This document shows positions 52,567 to 60,596 of a stretch of DNA of 64,000 nt, in pieces. The stretch covers positions 18,986-82,985 of the forward strand of contig LNDW01000016.1 in NCBI GenBank assembly GCA_001464815.1, given 5' to 3'. How positions within the stretch are numbered: the stretch's first letter is position 1; the number at the start of each line of letters is the position of its first letter. The stretch comes from Betaproteobacteria bacterium Ga0077527. Lineage in GTDB: Bacteria; Pseudomonadota; Gammaproteobacteria; Burkholderiales; SG8-41. The notes below the pieces were generated by a model. That model was not told the origin of the DNA. It made no database searches and worked only from the letters and a program-made list of their open reading frames with translations. Both the position numbers and the translations under genes were made by a program.

Positions 52567-53535
52567 ATGCCAGCCCGAACCTTGATCCCGCTGCTGTCCC
52601 TGCTGCTGACCGTGCCCGCCCTGCCGGTGATGGCACAGGCCTATCCGGTCAAACCGGTGCGTATCGTGGTGCCTTTTCCGCCCGGCGGCCCGACCGACAT
52701 CGTGACCCGGCTGATGGCGCCAAAAATGTCCGAAGCGATGGGCCAGCAGATCATTGTCGACAACCGCGGCGGTGCCGGCGGCGCGATCGGCACCGAACAG
52801 GTGGCGAAGTCGGCCCCCGACGGCTACACACTGATCATGGGCACCATCGGCGGGCTCGCCGTCGCCAGAAGCCTGAATCCGAAACTGGGCTACGACACAC
52901 TGCGTGACCTTGCACCCATCAGCCAGAGCGTGACCGTGACCAGTGTGCTGGTGGTGCATCCCTCGGTGCCGGCGAAAACGGTAAAGGATTTGCTCGCACT
53001 CGCCCGTGCCAGCAAGACCCGCCTCAATTACGCCTCATCCGGCAACGGCACCATCACCCACCTCGCTGGCGAGCTGCTGAAGTTGATGGGCAAGGTGGAT
53101 ATCACCCACGTGCCGTACAAAGGCGGCGCCCCGGCTTTGGTGGCGCTGGTCTCGGGCGAGGTTGATCTCAGTTACGAGAACACCCTGATCATCACGCCGC
53201 ACATCAAGTCGGGCAAGGTGCGCGGCCTTGCCGTCACCGGCGCCAAGCGTTCGGCGCTGCTGCCGGAGCTGCCGACCATCGGCGAGACGCTGACCGGCTA
53301 CAGCGCCAACGGCTGGTACGGCCTGCTCGCGCCGGCGGGTACACCGCGACCGGTGATCACGCGCCTGCATGCCGAGGCCGTAAAGGCGCTGCGCGCACCG
53401 GACGTGTCCGACAAGCTTGCCGGCCAGGGCGCGGAACCGGTGGCGAGCACGCCGGAGGAATTCACCGCCTTCATCCGCAGCGAAACCGAAAAATGGGCGA
53501 ACCTGGTCAAGGCCGCCAACATGCGCACGGATTGA
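52567..53535 (+). CDS. Bug/TctC-type periplasmic solute-binding protein
   Basis: The 322-residue protein has a signal peptide ending ALPVMAQAYPVK, then PVRIVVPFPPGGPTDIVTRL, IIVDNRGGAGGAIG, KSAPDGYTLI and THVPYKGGAPALVAL. GAGGAG precedes the ATG at 52567; the longer ORF is spurious. It closely resembles the Bug protein at 61394. Being downstream of hydrolase and GST genes, it may supply their substrate. Confidence 0.94.
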   Translation: MPARTLIPLLSLLLTVPALPVMAQAYPVKPVRIVVPFPPGGPTDIVTRLMAPKMSEAMGQQIIVDNRGGAGGAIGTEQVAKSAPDGYTLIMGTIGGLAVARSLNPKLGYDTLRDLAPISQSVTVTSVLVVHPSVPAKTVKDLLALARASKTRLNYASSGNGTITHLAGELLKLMGKVDITHVPYKGGAPALVALVSGEVDLSYENTLIITPHIKSGKVRGLAVTGAKRSALLPELPTIGETLTGYSANGWYGLLAPAGTPRPVITRLHAEAVKALRAPDVSDKLAGQGAEPVASTPEEFTAFIRSETEKWANLVKAANMRTD

Positions 53536-53549
53536 AGGGCTTTTATCTG

Positions 53550-53627
53550 CAGGATGGGCAGGATGTTCAGGATAAAACCCTGGCTTCCTTCATCCTGCTT
53601 TTTATCCTGAACATCCTGTCCATCCTG
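53550..53627. repeat. ATCCTG-type intergenic stem-loop, copy 2
   Basis: The left arm CAGGATGGGCAGGATGTTCAG plus GATAAA (53550-53576) and the right arm TTTATCCTGAACATCCTGTC plus CATCCTG (53601-53627) pair with one mismatch in 27. The loop is 24 nt. More ATCCTGTTCAT words follow up to the ATG at 53677. It lies between the Bug and acyl-CoA synthetase genes. Confidence 0.85.
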
Positions 53628-53676
53628 TTAACGAGTTTCTGATTTTTTGATCCTCTTCATCCTGTTCATTTAATTC

Positions 53677-55791
53677 ATGACTTCCACTGCCCCAGACCTC
53701 TCCCGCCTGCTCGACCCGCGCGGCGTCGCCGTGATCGGCGCCTCCACCGACCTGACGCGCATCGGCGGCCAGCCGATCAAGCTGCTCACCGAATACGGTT
53801 ACAAGGGCCAGGTCTATCCGGTCAATCCGAAATACCCGGAAATCAAGGGGCTGAAGTGCTACCCCGATGTTTCTTCGGTGCCGCAGCCCTGCGACGTCGC
53901 CCTGATCGCGGTCTCCGGCGCGCTGGTGCCTGGTGCCATCGAACAATGCGGCAAGGCCGGCATTCCGTTCGCGGTCATCCTGTCCGCCGGCTTTGGCGAA
54001 GCCGGTGAATCGGGCAGGGAACTCAATGACAAGCTGCTGGCTGCCATCAAGAGCAGCGGCGTGCGCGTGGTCGGCCCGAACTGCCTCGGCGTGCTCAACC
54101 TGGACGCCAACTTCCGCCTCGGCTTCGGCGGCACGCTGCAACTCAAAACCCTGAAACCCGGCCCGATCGCGATGGTCACCCAGTCCGGCGGTTTCGGCTT
54201 CGGCGTGGTCGCGGTCGGCTGCTATTACGGCCTCGGCTTCAACCATGTGGTGTCCACCGGCAACGAAGCCGACCTCACCGCGCTCGACTGGATGGAATAC
54301 CTGATCGAACGCCCCGACGTCGAAATCCTCACCGCCTTCCTTGAAGGCACCACCGAAGGCCGGCGCCTGCGCCGGCTCGGCGCGCGCGCGCTTGAACTCG
54401 GCAAACCGATCCTGGTGTGGAAGGTCGGCAACACCGAAATCGGCAGCAAGGCAGCGACCTCGCACACCGCGCGGCTCACCGCCGGCTACGAGCTGTTCCG
54501 CACCGCATTCCGCGAAGGCGGCTTCATCGAAGTGCAGGACGTCGATGACCTGATCGATTACTGCAAGGCCTTCCGCATGAAAAAACTGCCGCGCGGCCCC
54601 GGCGTCGGCGTGATGACACTCTCCGGCGGCGCCGGCGTGCTGCTCGCCGACCGCTGCCACGCGCGCGGGCTGACCCTGCCGCGGCTGACCGACAAGACGC
54701 GCGAAACGCTGCGCGGCATCGTCGTCGCCTATGCCTCGATCGAAAACCCGATCGACACCACCGCACAGGGCTACAACGACAACTTCGCCTCGTACACCAA
54801 GACCATGCGCGAAGTACTCGCCGATCCCAACATCGACGCCATCGTCGCGCGCTCGCCGCGCGGTGCGGTGGCGATGGCCTGGGCCGAAGGCCTGATCGAG
54901 ATGCTCAAAGGTGTGGACAAACCGCTGCTGCTGAACTGGCCGACCTCGCCCGATGACAACCGCGCGGCGATGGACTACCTCGAAAGCCACGGCGTGCCGT
55001 GCATGCTGGCACCGGGACGCACCGTCGATGCACTGGCGGCGCTGAACGACTTCGCCAACAAGAAGCGTAACTTCGAGGCGGCGCGCGCCCGCGGCGGCAA
55101 ACGCCTGATCGAAAAACAAAAACTCGAATTGAAAGGCTCCGGCACGCTGGGTGAGCACGCCTCAAAGGACATCCTCAAGGCCTACGGCATTCCGGTCACC
55201 GGTGAAACGCTGCTCAGTGCCGAGGCTGTCGAACAGCTCAAGGCCGCACCGCTGCCCTTCCCGCTGGCGGTGAAGATCGAATCCGCCGACATCCCGCACA
55301 AGACCGAGGCTGGCGTGATCCGCCTCAACATCACCACGCTCGACGGACTGAAGGAGGCCGCGCGCGAAGTGCTGGCAGCGGCAAAAGCCTACAAGGCCGA
55401 TGCCCGCATTGATGGCGTGCTGGTGCAGCAGATGGCCAGCGGCGAGGAAGTCATCGTCGGCGCCGTCAACGACCCGCACTTCGGCCCGGTGATCGCGGTC
55501 GGTCTCGGCGGCGTGTTCACCGAAATCATGCACGACGTGACCCACCGCTACGCGCCCTTCGATGTCGAAACCGCGAAGGCAATGATCCACGAGATCAAGG
55601 GCGTGAAACTGCTGCAGGGTTACCGCGGCAAACCGGCCTGCAACATCGACGCGCTGGCCGAAGCCATTTCGCGGCTGTCGCTGCTGGCGGCGGACCATGA
55701 AGAACGCATCGCCGAAATCGACGTCAACCCGCTGTTCGTCAATGCCGATGGCGTTGTGGCGGCGGATGCGTTGATTGTGCTGAAAAACTGA
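53677..55791 (+). CDS. NDP-forming acyl-CoA synthetase (acetate-CoA ligase family)
   Basis: The 704-residue protein has a CoA-binding domain (residues about 8-135, LLDPRGVAVIGASTDLTRIG and VGPNCLGVLN), a succinyl-CoA-ligase-like domain with a conserved VTQSGGFGFGVVAVG, SHTARLTAGYELFRTAFREGG and a C-terminal ATP-grasp domain (about 500-700, EHASKDILKAYGIPVT and KIESADIPHKTEAGVI). The His in SHTARL likely is the phospho-acceptor. It makes acyl-CoA with NTP cleavage. It probably activates an acid brought in by the neighbouring Bug proteins. Confidence 0.93.
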   Translation: MTSTAPDLSRLLDPRGVAVIGASTDLTRIGGQPIKLLTEYGYKGQVYPVNPKYPEIKGLKCYPDVSSVPQPCDVALIAVSGALVPGAIEQCGKAGIPFAVILSAGFGEAGESGRELNDKLLAAIKSSGVRVVGPNCLGVLNLDANFRLGFGGTLQLKTLKPGPIAMVTQSGGFGFGVVAVGCYYGLGFNHVVSTGNEADLTALDWMEYLIERPDVEILTAFLEGTTEGRRLRRLGARALELGKPILVWKVGNTEIGSKAATSHTARLTAGYELFRTAFREGGFIEVQDVDDLIDYCKAFRMKKLPRGPGVGVMTLSGGAGVLLADRCHARGLTLPRLTDKTRETLRGIVVAYASIENPIDTTAQGYNDNFASYTKTMREVLADPNIDAIVARSPRGAVAMAWAEGLIEMLKGVDKPLLLNWPTSPDDNRAAMDYLESHGVPCMLAPGRTVDALAALNDFANKKRNFEAARARGGKRLIEKQKLELKGSGTLGEHASKDILKAYGIPVTGETLLSAEAVEQLKAAPLPFPLAVKIESADIPHKTEAGVIRLNITTLDGLKEAAREVLAAAKAYKADARIDGVLVQQMASGEEVIVGAVNDPHFGPVIAVGLGGVFTEIMHDVTHRYAPFDVETAKAMIHEIKGVKLLQGYRGKPACNIDALAEAISRLSLLAADHEERIAEIDVNPLFVNADGVVAADALIVLKN

Positions 55792-55804
55792 AAATCAAAA
55801 TCCA

Positions 55805-56034
55805 GCCGCAGAGGGCACAGAGAACACAGAAAATTGCAAAAACAACCCATAACAACCGACTCCGTTGCCCTGATCCTGTCGAAGGGCGGCCGGGCTTCGA
55901 CAAGCTCAGCCCGAACGGTGCTTATATCTGATGGTTTTTCTCTGTGCTCTCTGTGCTCTCTGTGCTCTCTGTGTCCTCTGTGGCTAAAGCCTTTGACTTT
56001 ACTTTTATGACTGAAAACCTCTGTGGCTAAAAGC
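55805..56034. repeat. Compound ACAGAG stem-loop with nested repeat, copy 5
   Basis: A short left arm GCCGCAGAGGGCACAGAGA is followed by a loop holding the CTTCGACAAGCTCAGCCCGAA repeat (about 55896-55915), then an expanded right arm with CTCTGTGCT repeated about three times in tandem (55940-55970), TCCTCTGTGGC, and an extra partial arm CCTCTGTGGCTAAAAGC ending at 56034. It fills the gap before the nitronate monooxygenase gene. Confidence 0.75.
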
Positions 56035-56050
56035 TTTTGATCTTGATCTT

Positions 56051-57049
56051 ATGACCCCACCCTTCAAAACCCGCATCACCGACCTCTACGGCATCCGCCT
56101 GCCGGTCATCGCCAGCGGCCTGATGTGGCTGGCCGATCCGGTGTATGTCGCCGCGGTGGCGCGCGCCGGCCTGATCGGCTTCATGACCGCGGCGAGTTTC
56201 CCCAATGTGCAGGCGCTGCGTGAAGGCATCCGCCGCTGCCGCGAACTGAGCGCAGGCAAGCCCTTCGGCGTCAACATCATGATCCGCGTCAGCCGCGACG
56301 GCACCGATCGCGTCAATCCGCTGATCGACGCCGCGATCGACGAAGGCGTGAAGTTTGTCGAGACCGCAGGCAACAATCCAGAAGCCTATATCCGCCGCCT
56401 CAAGGACGCCGGCATCACCGTGCTGCACAAGGTGCCGGGCGTGCTGCGCTATGTGAAAAAAGCGGAATCCCTAGGCGCCGACGCGGTAACCGTGATCGGG
56501 GCCGAGGCCGGCGGCCATCCCGGTATCGAGCCGGTGGGCAGCATGGTCGCGGGGGCGGCTGCGGCACGCGCGGTGAAAATTCCGGTGATCCTCGCCGGCG
56601 GCATCGGCAGCGGCGAACAACTGGTGGCGGCGCTGGCGCTGGGCGCGGAAGGTGTGGCGATGGGCACGCGCTTCCTGGTTGCTGAGGAAATCTGGGCGCA
56701 CCGCCAGTACAAGGAGCGCCTCGTCGCCGCCGCGGAAACCGACACCACGCTGCTGCTGCAGTCGATGCGCAACACGCAGCGCGCGCTGAAGACGCCGCAT
56801 GTGGCGATGATTCAGCAGCTCGAAAAATCGGATCCCGTGGATACCGCGGCGATCCTGCCGCACATCATGGGTACCGTCGGCCGCAAAGCCTATGAGACCG
56901 GCGACGTGGAAAAAGCGATGCTGTCCTGCGGCCAGGGCGTGGTGTTCGCCGATAAAATCGAACCGCTGGCCGCGATCGTTGATCGCATCGAGGCCGAAGC
57001 CCGCGTTGCAATGGCCCGCCTGCTGTCGCTGCGTGGCGATGGCACATGA
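56051..57049 (+). CDS. Nitronate monooxygenase (2-nitropropane dioxygenase family)
   Basis: The 332-residue FMN TIM-barrel protein has VIASGLMWLADPVYVAAV at the N-terminus, GVNIMIRVS, ADAVTVIGAEAGGHPG with the FMN-contacting Gly and conserved His, and PVILAGGIGSGEQLVAALALGAEGVAMGT. Members oxidise propionate-3-nitronate and other nitroalkanes; some are enoyl reductases. It has no Shine-Dalgarno sequence and follows a repeat. The Bug gene follows 18 bp later. Confidence 0.9.
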   Translation: MTPPFKTRITDLYGIRLPVIASGLMWLADPVYVAAVARAGLIGFMTAASFPNVQALREGIRRCRELSAGKPFGVNIMIRVSRDGTDRVNPLIDAAIDEGVKFVETAGNNPEAYIRRLKDAGITVLHKVPGVLRYVKKAESLGADAVTVIGAEAGGHPGIEPVGSMVAGAAAARAVKIPVILAGGIGSGEQLVAALALGAEGVAMGTRFLVAEEIWAHRQYKERLVAAAETDTTLLLQSMRNTQRALKTPHVAMIQQLEKSDPVDTAAILPHIMGTVGRKAYETGDVEKAMLSCGQGVVFADKIEPLAAIVDRIEAEARVAMARLLSLRGDGT

Positions 57050-57067
57050 ATTATCGGAGGAGATCGC

Positions 57068-58030
57068 ATGAAAAATTATAAGCAATTGATTTCATTAATA
57101 TTTATTTTTGCCTCCAGCGCAACGCTGGCGCAGCCCTTCCCGAACAAGGCAGTGCGTCTGGTGGTGCCATTCGCTGCCGGCGGCAGCACCGATGTGATCG
57201 CGCGCATCCTCGCGCCCCGCCTCGGCGAGGCTTGGGGCCAGCAGGTCATCGTCGACAACCGTCCCGGCGGCAATACCACCATCGGCACCGAGATCGTCGC
57301 CCGTGCCGCAGCCGACGGCCACACCCTGCTGGTCACGCCGGCCCCCTTCACCGTGGTGCCCAGCGTGATGACCAAGCTGCCCTATGACCCGGCGAAGGAT
57401 TTCGAGCCGATACTGCTCATCAACACCACGCCCATGGGCCTGGTGGTGCATCCCGGCGTGCCGGCGAAAAACCTGAACGAACTGATTGCACTGGCGAAAA
57501 AACGTCCCGGCCAGATGAACTTCGGCTCCTCCGGCAACGGCGGCGTGCCGCACCTCTCCGGCGAACTGCTCAACACCATGGCCGGGCTGAAGATCATGCA
57601 CGTGCCGTACAAGGGCAATGCCCCGGCGCTGGCCGACCTCGTCGGCGGCCATGTCGACATGGCCTTCAACGGCCTGACCTCGGTGATCCCGCTGATCCGT
57701 TCCAACCGGGTGCGCGTACTCGGCGTGACCAGCCTCGCCCGCACCGCGGCGCTGCCTGAAGTGCCGACTCTCGACGAACAGGGTCTCAAGGGTTTCCAGG
57801 CTGTCGCCTGGAACGGCCTCAGCGCGCCGGCGCGCACGCCGCGGGAGGCCATCGTCCGCATCCAGGAAACCACCGCGCGCATCGTGCGTTCGCCCGAGCT
57901 CGCCGAGCAGTTGAAGCGCGACGGCTCCGACCCGGTCGGCAGCTCCACCGCCGATTTCCAGAACCACCTGCGCGACGAGGTGGTGAAGTGGAAGCGCGTG
58001 CTTGACCGCGCGGGCATCAAATCCTTCTGA
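57068..58030 (+). CDS. Bug/TctC-type periplasmic solute-binding protein
   Basis: The 320-residue protein has an unusually AT-rich signal peptide coding region (MKNYKQLISLIFIFASSATLA), then NKAVRLVVPFAAGGSTDVIA, VIVDNRPGGNTTIG, AAADGHTLLV and MHVPYKGNAPALADLV. GGAGGAGA precedes the ATG. It is probably in one operon with the nitronate monooxygenase, crotonase and AMP-ligase genes. The AT-rich codons resemble the dispersed AT motif. Confidence 0.94.
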   Translation: MKNYKQLISLIFIFASSATLAQPFPNKAVRLVVPFAAGGSTDVIARILAPRLGEAWGQQVIVDNRPGGNTTIGTEIVARAAADGHTLLVTPAPFTVVPSVMTKLPYDPAKDFEPILLINTTPMGLVVHPGVPAKNLNELIALAKKRPGQMNFGSSGNGGVPHLSGELLNTMAGLKIMHVPYKGNAPALADLVGGHVDMAFNGLTSVIPLIRSNRVRVLGVTSLARTAALPEVPTLDEQGLKGFQAVAWNGLSAPARTPREAIVRIQETTARIVRSPELAEQLKRDGSDPVGSSTADFQNHLRDEVVKWKRVLDRAGIKSF

Positions 58031-58043
58031 ACGGACACCGGCC

Positions 58044-58814
58044 ATGAGCGTCACTGTCAGCCATGCGGACGGCATCGCCACCGTCACACTCAACCGCCCC
58101 GACAAGCTGAATGCGCTGTCCGCGGAAATGTACGAGGAACTCGCGCAGACCTTCAACGCGCTGAACCTTGATGAAAACGTGCGCGTGGTGCTGCTCACCG
58201 GTGCCGGCCGCGCCTTCTGCGCCGGCGGCGATGTCGGCTCGATGGCGAGTTACGACGTGGTCAGCGGCCGCAAGCGTTCCCAGGGCCACCACCGCATGGT
58301 GCTGGCACTGCACCATCTGGAGAAGCCGGTGATTGCAGCGGTGCGCGGCCCCGCCGCCGGCATCGGCGCCAGCCTCGCGCTCGCGTCCGACCTCATCGTG
58401 GCGAGCGAAACCGCCTACCTGCTGATGGCCTTCAAGAATGTCGGCATTCCGCCCGATGGCGGCGCGATCTATTTCCTGACCCAGCACCTCGGCCTCGCCC
58501 GTGCCAAGGAAATCGTCTACAGCGCACGCAAGCTGCCGGCGGCCGAAGCGAAGAACATGGGCCTGATCAGCAAGGTGGTGCCCGATGACCAGCTTGAAAC
58601 CGCCGCAATGGAACTGGCCCGTGAAATTGCCGGCTCGGCGACCTATGCATTGACGCTGGCCAAACGCATGTTCCAGTACATGTATGTGCCGACGCTGGAG
58701 CAGCTTCTTGAGATGGAAGTGCTGGCGATCTGCGGCGCACGGATGACCCACGACCACGTCGAGGGTGTCACTGCTTTCAAGGAAAAACGCAAACCGCAGT
58801 TCAAGGGTAAATAG
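58044..58814 (+). CDS. Enoyl-CoA hydratase/isomerase (crotonase) paralogue 2
   Basis: The 256-residue crotonase-fold protein is a close paralogue of the one at 44042: the same length and shared AFCAGGDVGSM, GRKRSQGHHRMVLALHHLEK, VGIPPDGGAIYFLTQHLG and SATYALTLAKRMFQ. The PDGGA Asp replaces the second catalytic Glu as in paralogue 1. The ATG at 58044 is preferred over 58002. It lies 13 bp after the Bug gene and 4 bp before the AMP-ligase gene, in an operon for acyl-CoA breakdown. Confidence 0.9.
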   Translation: MSVTVSHADGIATVTLNRPDKLNALSAEMYEELAQTFNALNLDENVRVVLLTGAGRAFCAGGDVGSMASYDVVSGRKRSQGHHRMVLALHHLEKPVIAAVRGPAAGIGASLALASDLIVASETAYLLMAFKNVGIPPDGGAIYFLTQHLGLARAKEIVYSARKLPAAEAKNMGLISKVVPDDQLETAAMELAREIAGSATYALTLAKRMFQYMYVPTLEQLLEMEVLAICGARMTHDHVEGVTAFKEKRKPQFKGK

Positions 58815-58818
58815 CGTT

Positions 58819-60456
58819 ATGACGGCACGCAGCACACCGGAATGGAAACAGCAGACGCTGGGCGAAGCGCTGGCCGCCACCGCGGCCGCGCAAGCCGCCG
58901 GCGAAGCGCTGGTCATCGCCGGCCGGCGCCTGACCTGGGCCGAACTGCGCGACAACGTGCGCGAGGTCGCCCGCGGCCTGCGCGCGCTGGGCATCAACCG
59001 CGGCGACCATGTCGCGGTGTGTATGGGCAACTCGCCGGAATGGGCGATCTTTTTTTATGCCGCGGCGAGCATCGGCGCGGTGACGGTGCCGGTGAACACT
59101 CGCTTCAAGGCCGACGAAATGGCCTACTGCCTGAAGCAGGCCGACGTGAAGCTGCTGTTCATCGCCGACCGTTTCCTGAAAATCGACTTCATCGCGATGC
59201 TGCGCGGCATCTGCCCCGGCATCGACCACACGCTGCCCGATCCGGCGCTGCCGCTGCTGCGCAGCGTGGTGGTGCTGGGTGAAGATGTGCCCGCCGGCAC
59301 CCTGCCCTTTGCCGAACTGCTGGCCAGGGGCGCGGCCTTCGACGAACGCATCCCGCCCGAAGTACATGCCAGCGATCCGCTGCTGATGCAGTTCACCTCG
59401 GGCACCACCTCGTATCCGAAGGGGGTGATGCTCAGCCACGACAACATGCTGCGCAACGCCCGCTACATCGCCGCACGTTTCCACCTGCGCGCGGGCGACC
59501 GTTATTACAGTGCCCGGCCCTGGTACCACGTCGCCGGCACCACGCTGTCGATGCTCGCGGCACTCACCACCGGCGCCTGCCTGGTGTCCTCCCCGCACTT
59601 TGACGCCGGCGAGGCGCTGGTCGCGATGTGGAGCGAGGAATGCACCCACACCTCGGGCAACGACACCATGTTCCTGATGATGCTCAACCATCCGGATTTC
59701 AGGAAATATCCGCTGAAGCTGCGCCACGGCTGGGTGTCCTGCGGACCGGAAGTCTCGCGCCGCGTGGTTGATGAAATGGGCATGAAGGGCCTGGTGCAGG
59801 CCTACGGCCTGTCGGAAGCCTCGCCCAACGTCTGCATGTCGCATTACGACGATGACCTCGAAAAACGCATCAACGGCTGGGCGCACATCCTCGACGATGT
59901 CGAAGTGCGCCTCGTCGACCCCGAGACCGGCACAGTCCAGCCGGCAGGCAAGACCGGCGAAATCCAGGTCCGCGGCTGGAGCGTGATGCAGGGGTATTAC
60001 AAGATGCCGGAGCAGACCGCAAAAGCTGTTGACCCTGAAAACTGGCTGCATACGGGTGATCTCGGCGTGATGGACGAAGATGGGCGGCTCAAGTTCATCA
60101 CCCGCATCAAGGATGTGTTCCGCGTTGGCGGCGAAAACGTCGCGCCGGCGGAAGTCGAGGATGTGCTGCACAAACACCCGAAGATCAAGCAGGCCCAGGT
60201 CATTGGCGTGCCGGACCCGCGGCTGGTCGAAGTGCCGGCGGCCTACGTGATCCTGAAGGACGGCGCATCCGCGACACCGGAAGAACTGATGGCCTGGGGC
60301 AAGGAACGGTTGGCCAATTTCCGCGTGCCGCGTTACCTGAAAATCGTCGACAGCTTCGAGACCATCGGCATGACCGGCAGCTCGAAGGTGCAGAAGAACA
60401 AGCTGCGCGCGCAGGCGCTGATTGATTTTGGTTTGTCGGAAACGGCAAAAAGCTAG
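58819..60456 (+). CDS. AMP-forming acyl-CoA ligase
   Basis: The 545-residue adenylate-forming enzyme has the P-loop TSGTTSYPKGVMLSH, the A5-type YGLSEASPN, the A7/A8 hinge TGDLGVMDEDGRL with FITRIKDVFRVGGENV, and the C-terminal Lys in TGSSKVQKNK. It activates a carboxylic acid to its CoA thioester via an acyl-AMP. The ATG at 58819 is chosen. The substrate is not read from sequence; fatty or aromatic acids are possible. It closes an operon with the Bug and crotonase genes. Confidence 0.94.
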   Translation: MTARSTPEWKQQTLGEALAATAAAQAAGEALVIAGRRLTWAELRDNVREVARGLRALGINRGDHVAVCMGNSPEWAIFFYAAASIGAVTVPVNTRFKADEMAYCLKQADVKLLFIADRFLKIDFIAMLRGICPGIDHTLPDPALPLLRSVVVLGEDVPAGTLPFAELLARGAAFDERIPPEVHASDPLLMQFTSGTTSYPKGVMLSHDNMLRNARYIAARFHLRAGDRYYSARPWYHVAGTTLSMLAALTTGACLVSSPHFDAGEALVAMWSEECTHTSGNDTMFLMMLNHPDFRKYPLKLRHGWVSCGPEVSRRVVDEMGMKGLVQAYGLSEASPNVCMSHYDDDLEKRINGWAHILDDVEVRLVDPETGTVQPAGKTGEIQVRGWSVMQGYYKMPEQTAKAVDPENWLHTGDLGVMDEDGRLKFITRIKDVFRVGGENVAPAEVEDVLHKHPKIKQAQVIGVPDPRLVEVPAAYVILKDGASATPEELMAWGKERLANFRVPRYLKIVDSFETIGMTGSSKVQKNKLRAQALIDFGLSETAKS

Positions 60457-60562
60457 CCACAGAGGTCACAGAGAACACAGAGAACTGCAACAACAAATCG
60501 AGCGAAGCCTGTGGCGCAGGATTTATACGGGGTTTCTCTGTGAACTCTGTGTCCTCTGTGGC
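60456..60562. repeat. ACAGAG-type intergenic stem-loop, copy 6
   Basis: The left arm begins GCCACAGAGGTCACAGAGAA, its first base being the last of the ligase stop codon. The right arm ends CTCTGTGTCCTCTGTGGC. It lies between the AMP-ligase and the alpha/beta-hydrolase genes. Confidence 0.8.
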
Positions 60563-60596
60563 TAAGCCTTTTATTTTTTTGATTTTTATATCTTAA

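Noticed and set aside
53602..55158. Minus-strand frame of 518 residues inside the acyl-CoA synthetase region
   Set aside because: Shadow of the synthetase gene; no recognisable domain and it includes repeat DNA.
32002..60562. ACAGAG repeats as a CRISPR array
   Set aside because: The repeats are separated by genes, not by uniform spacers, and form inverted arms; no cas genes exist here.
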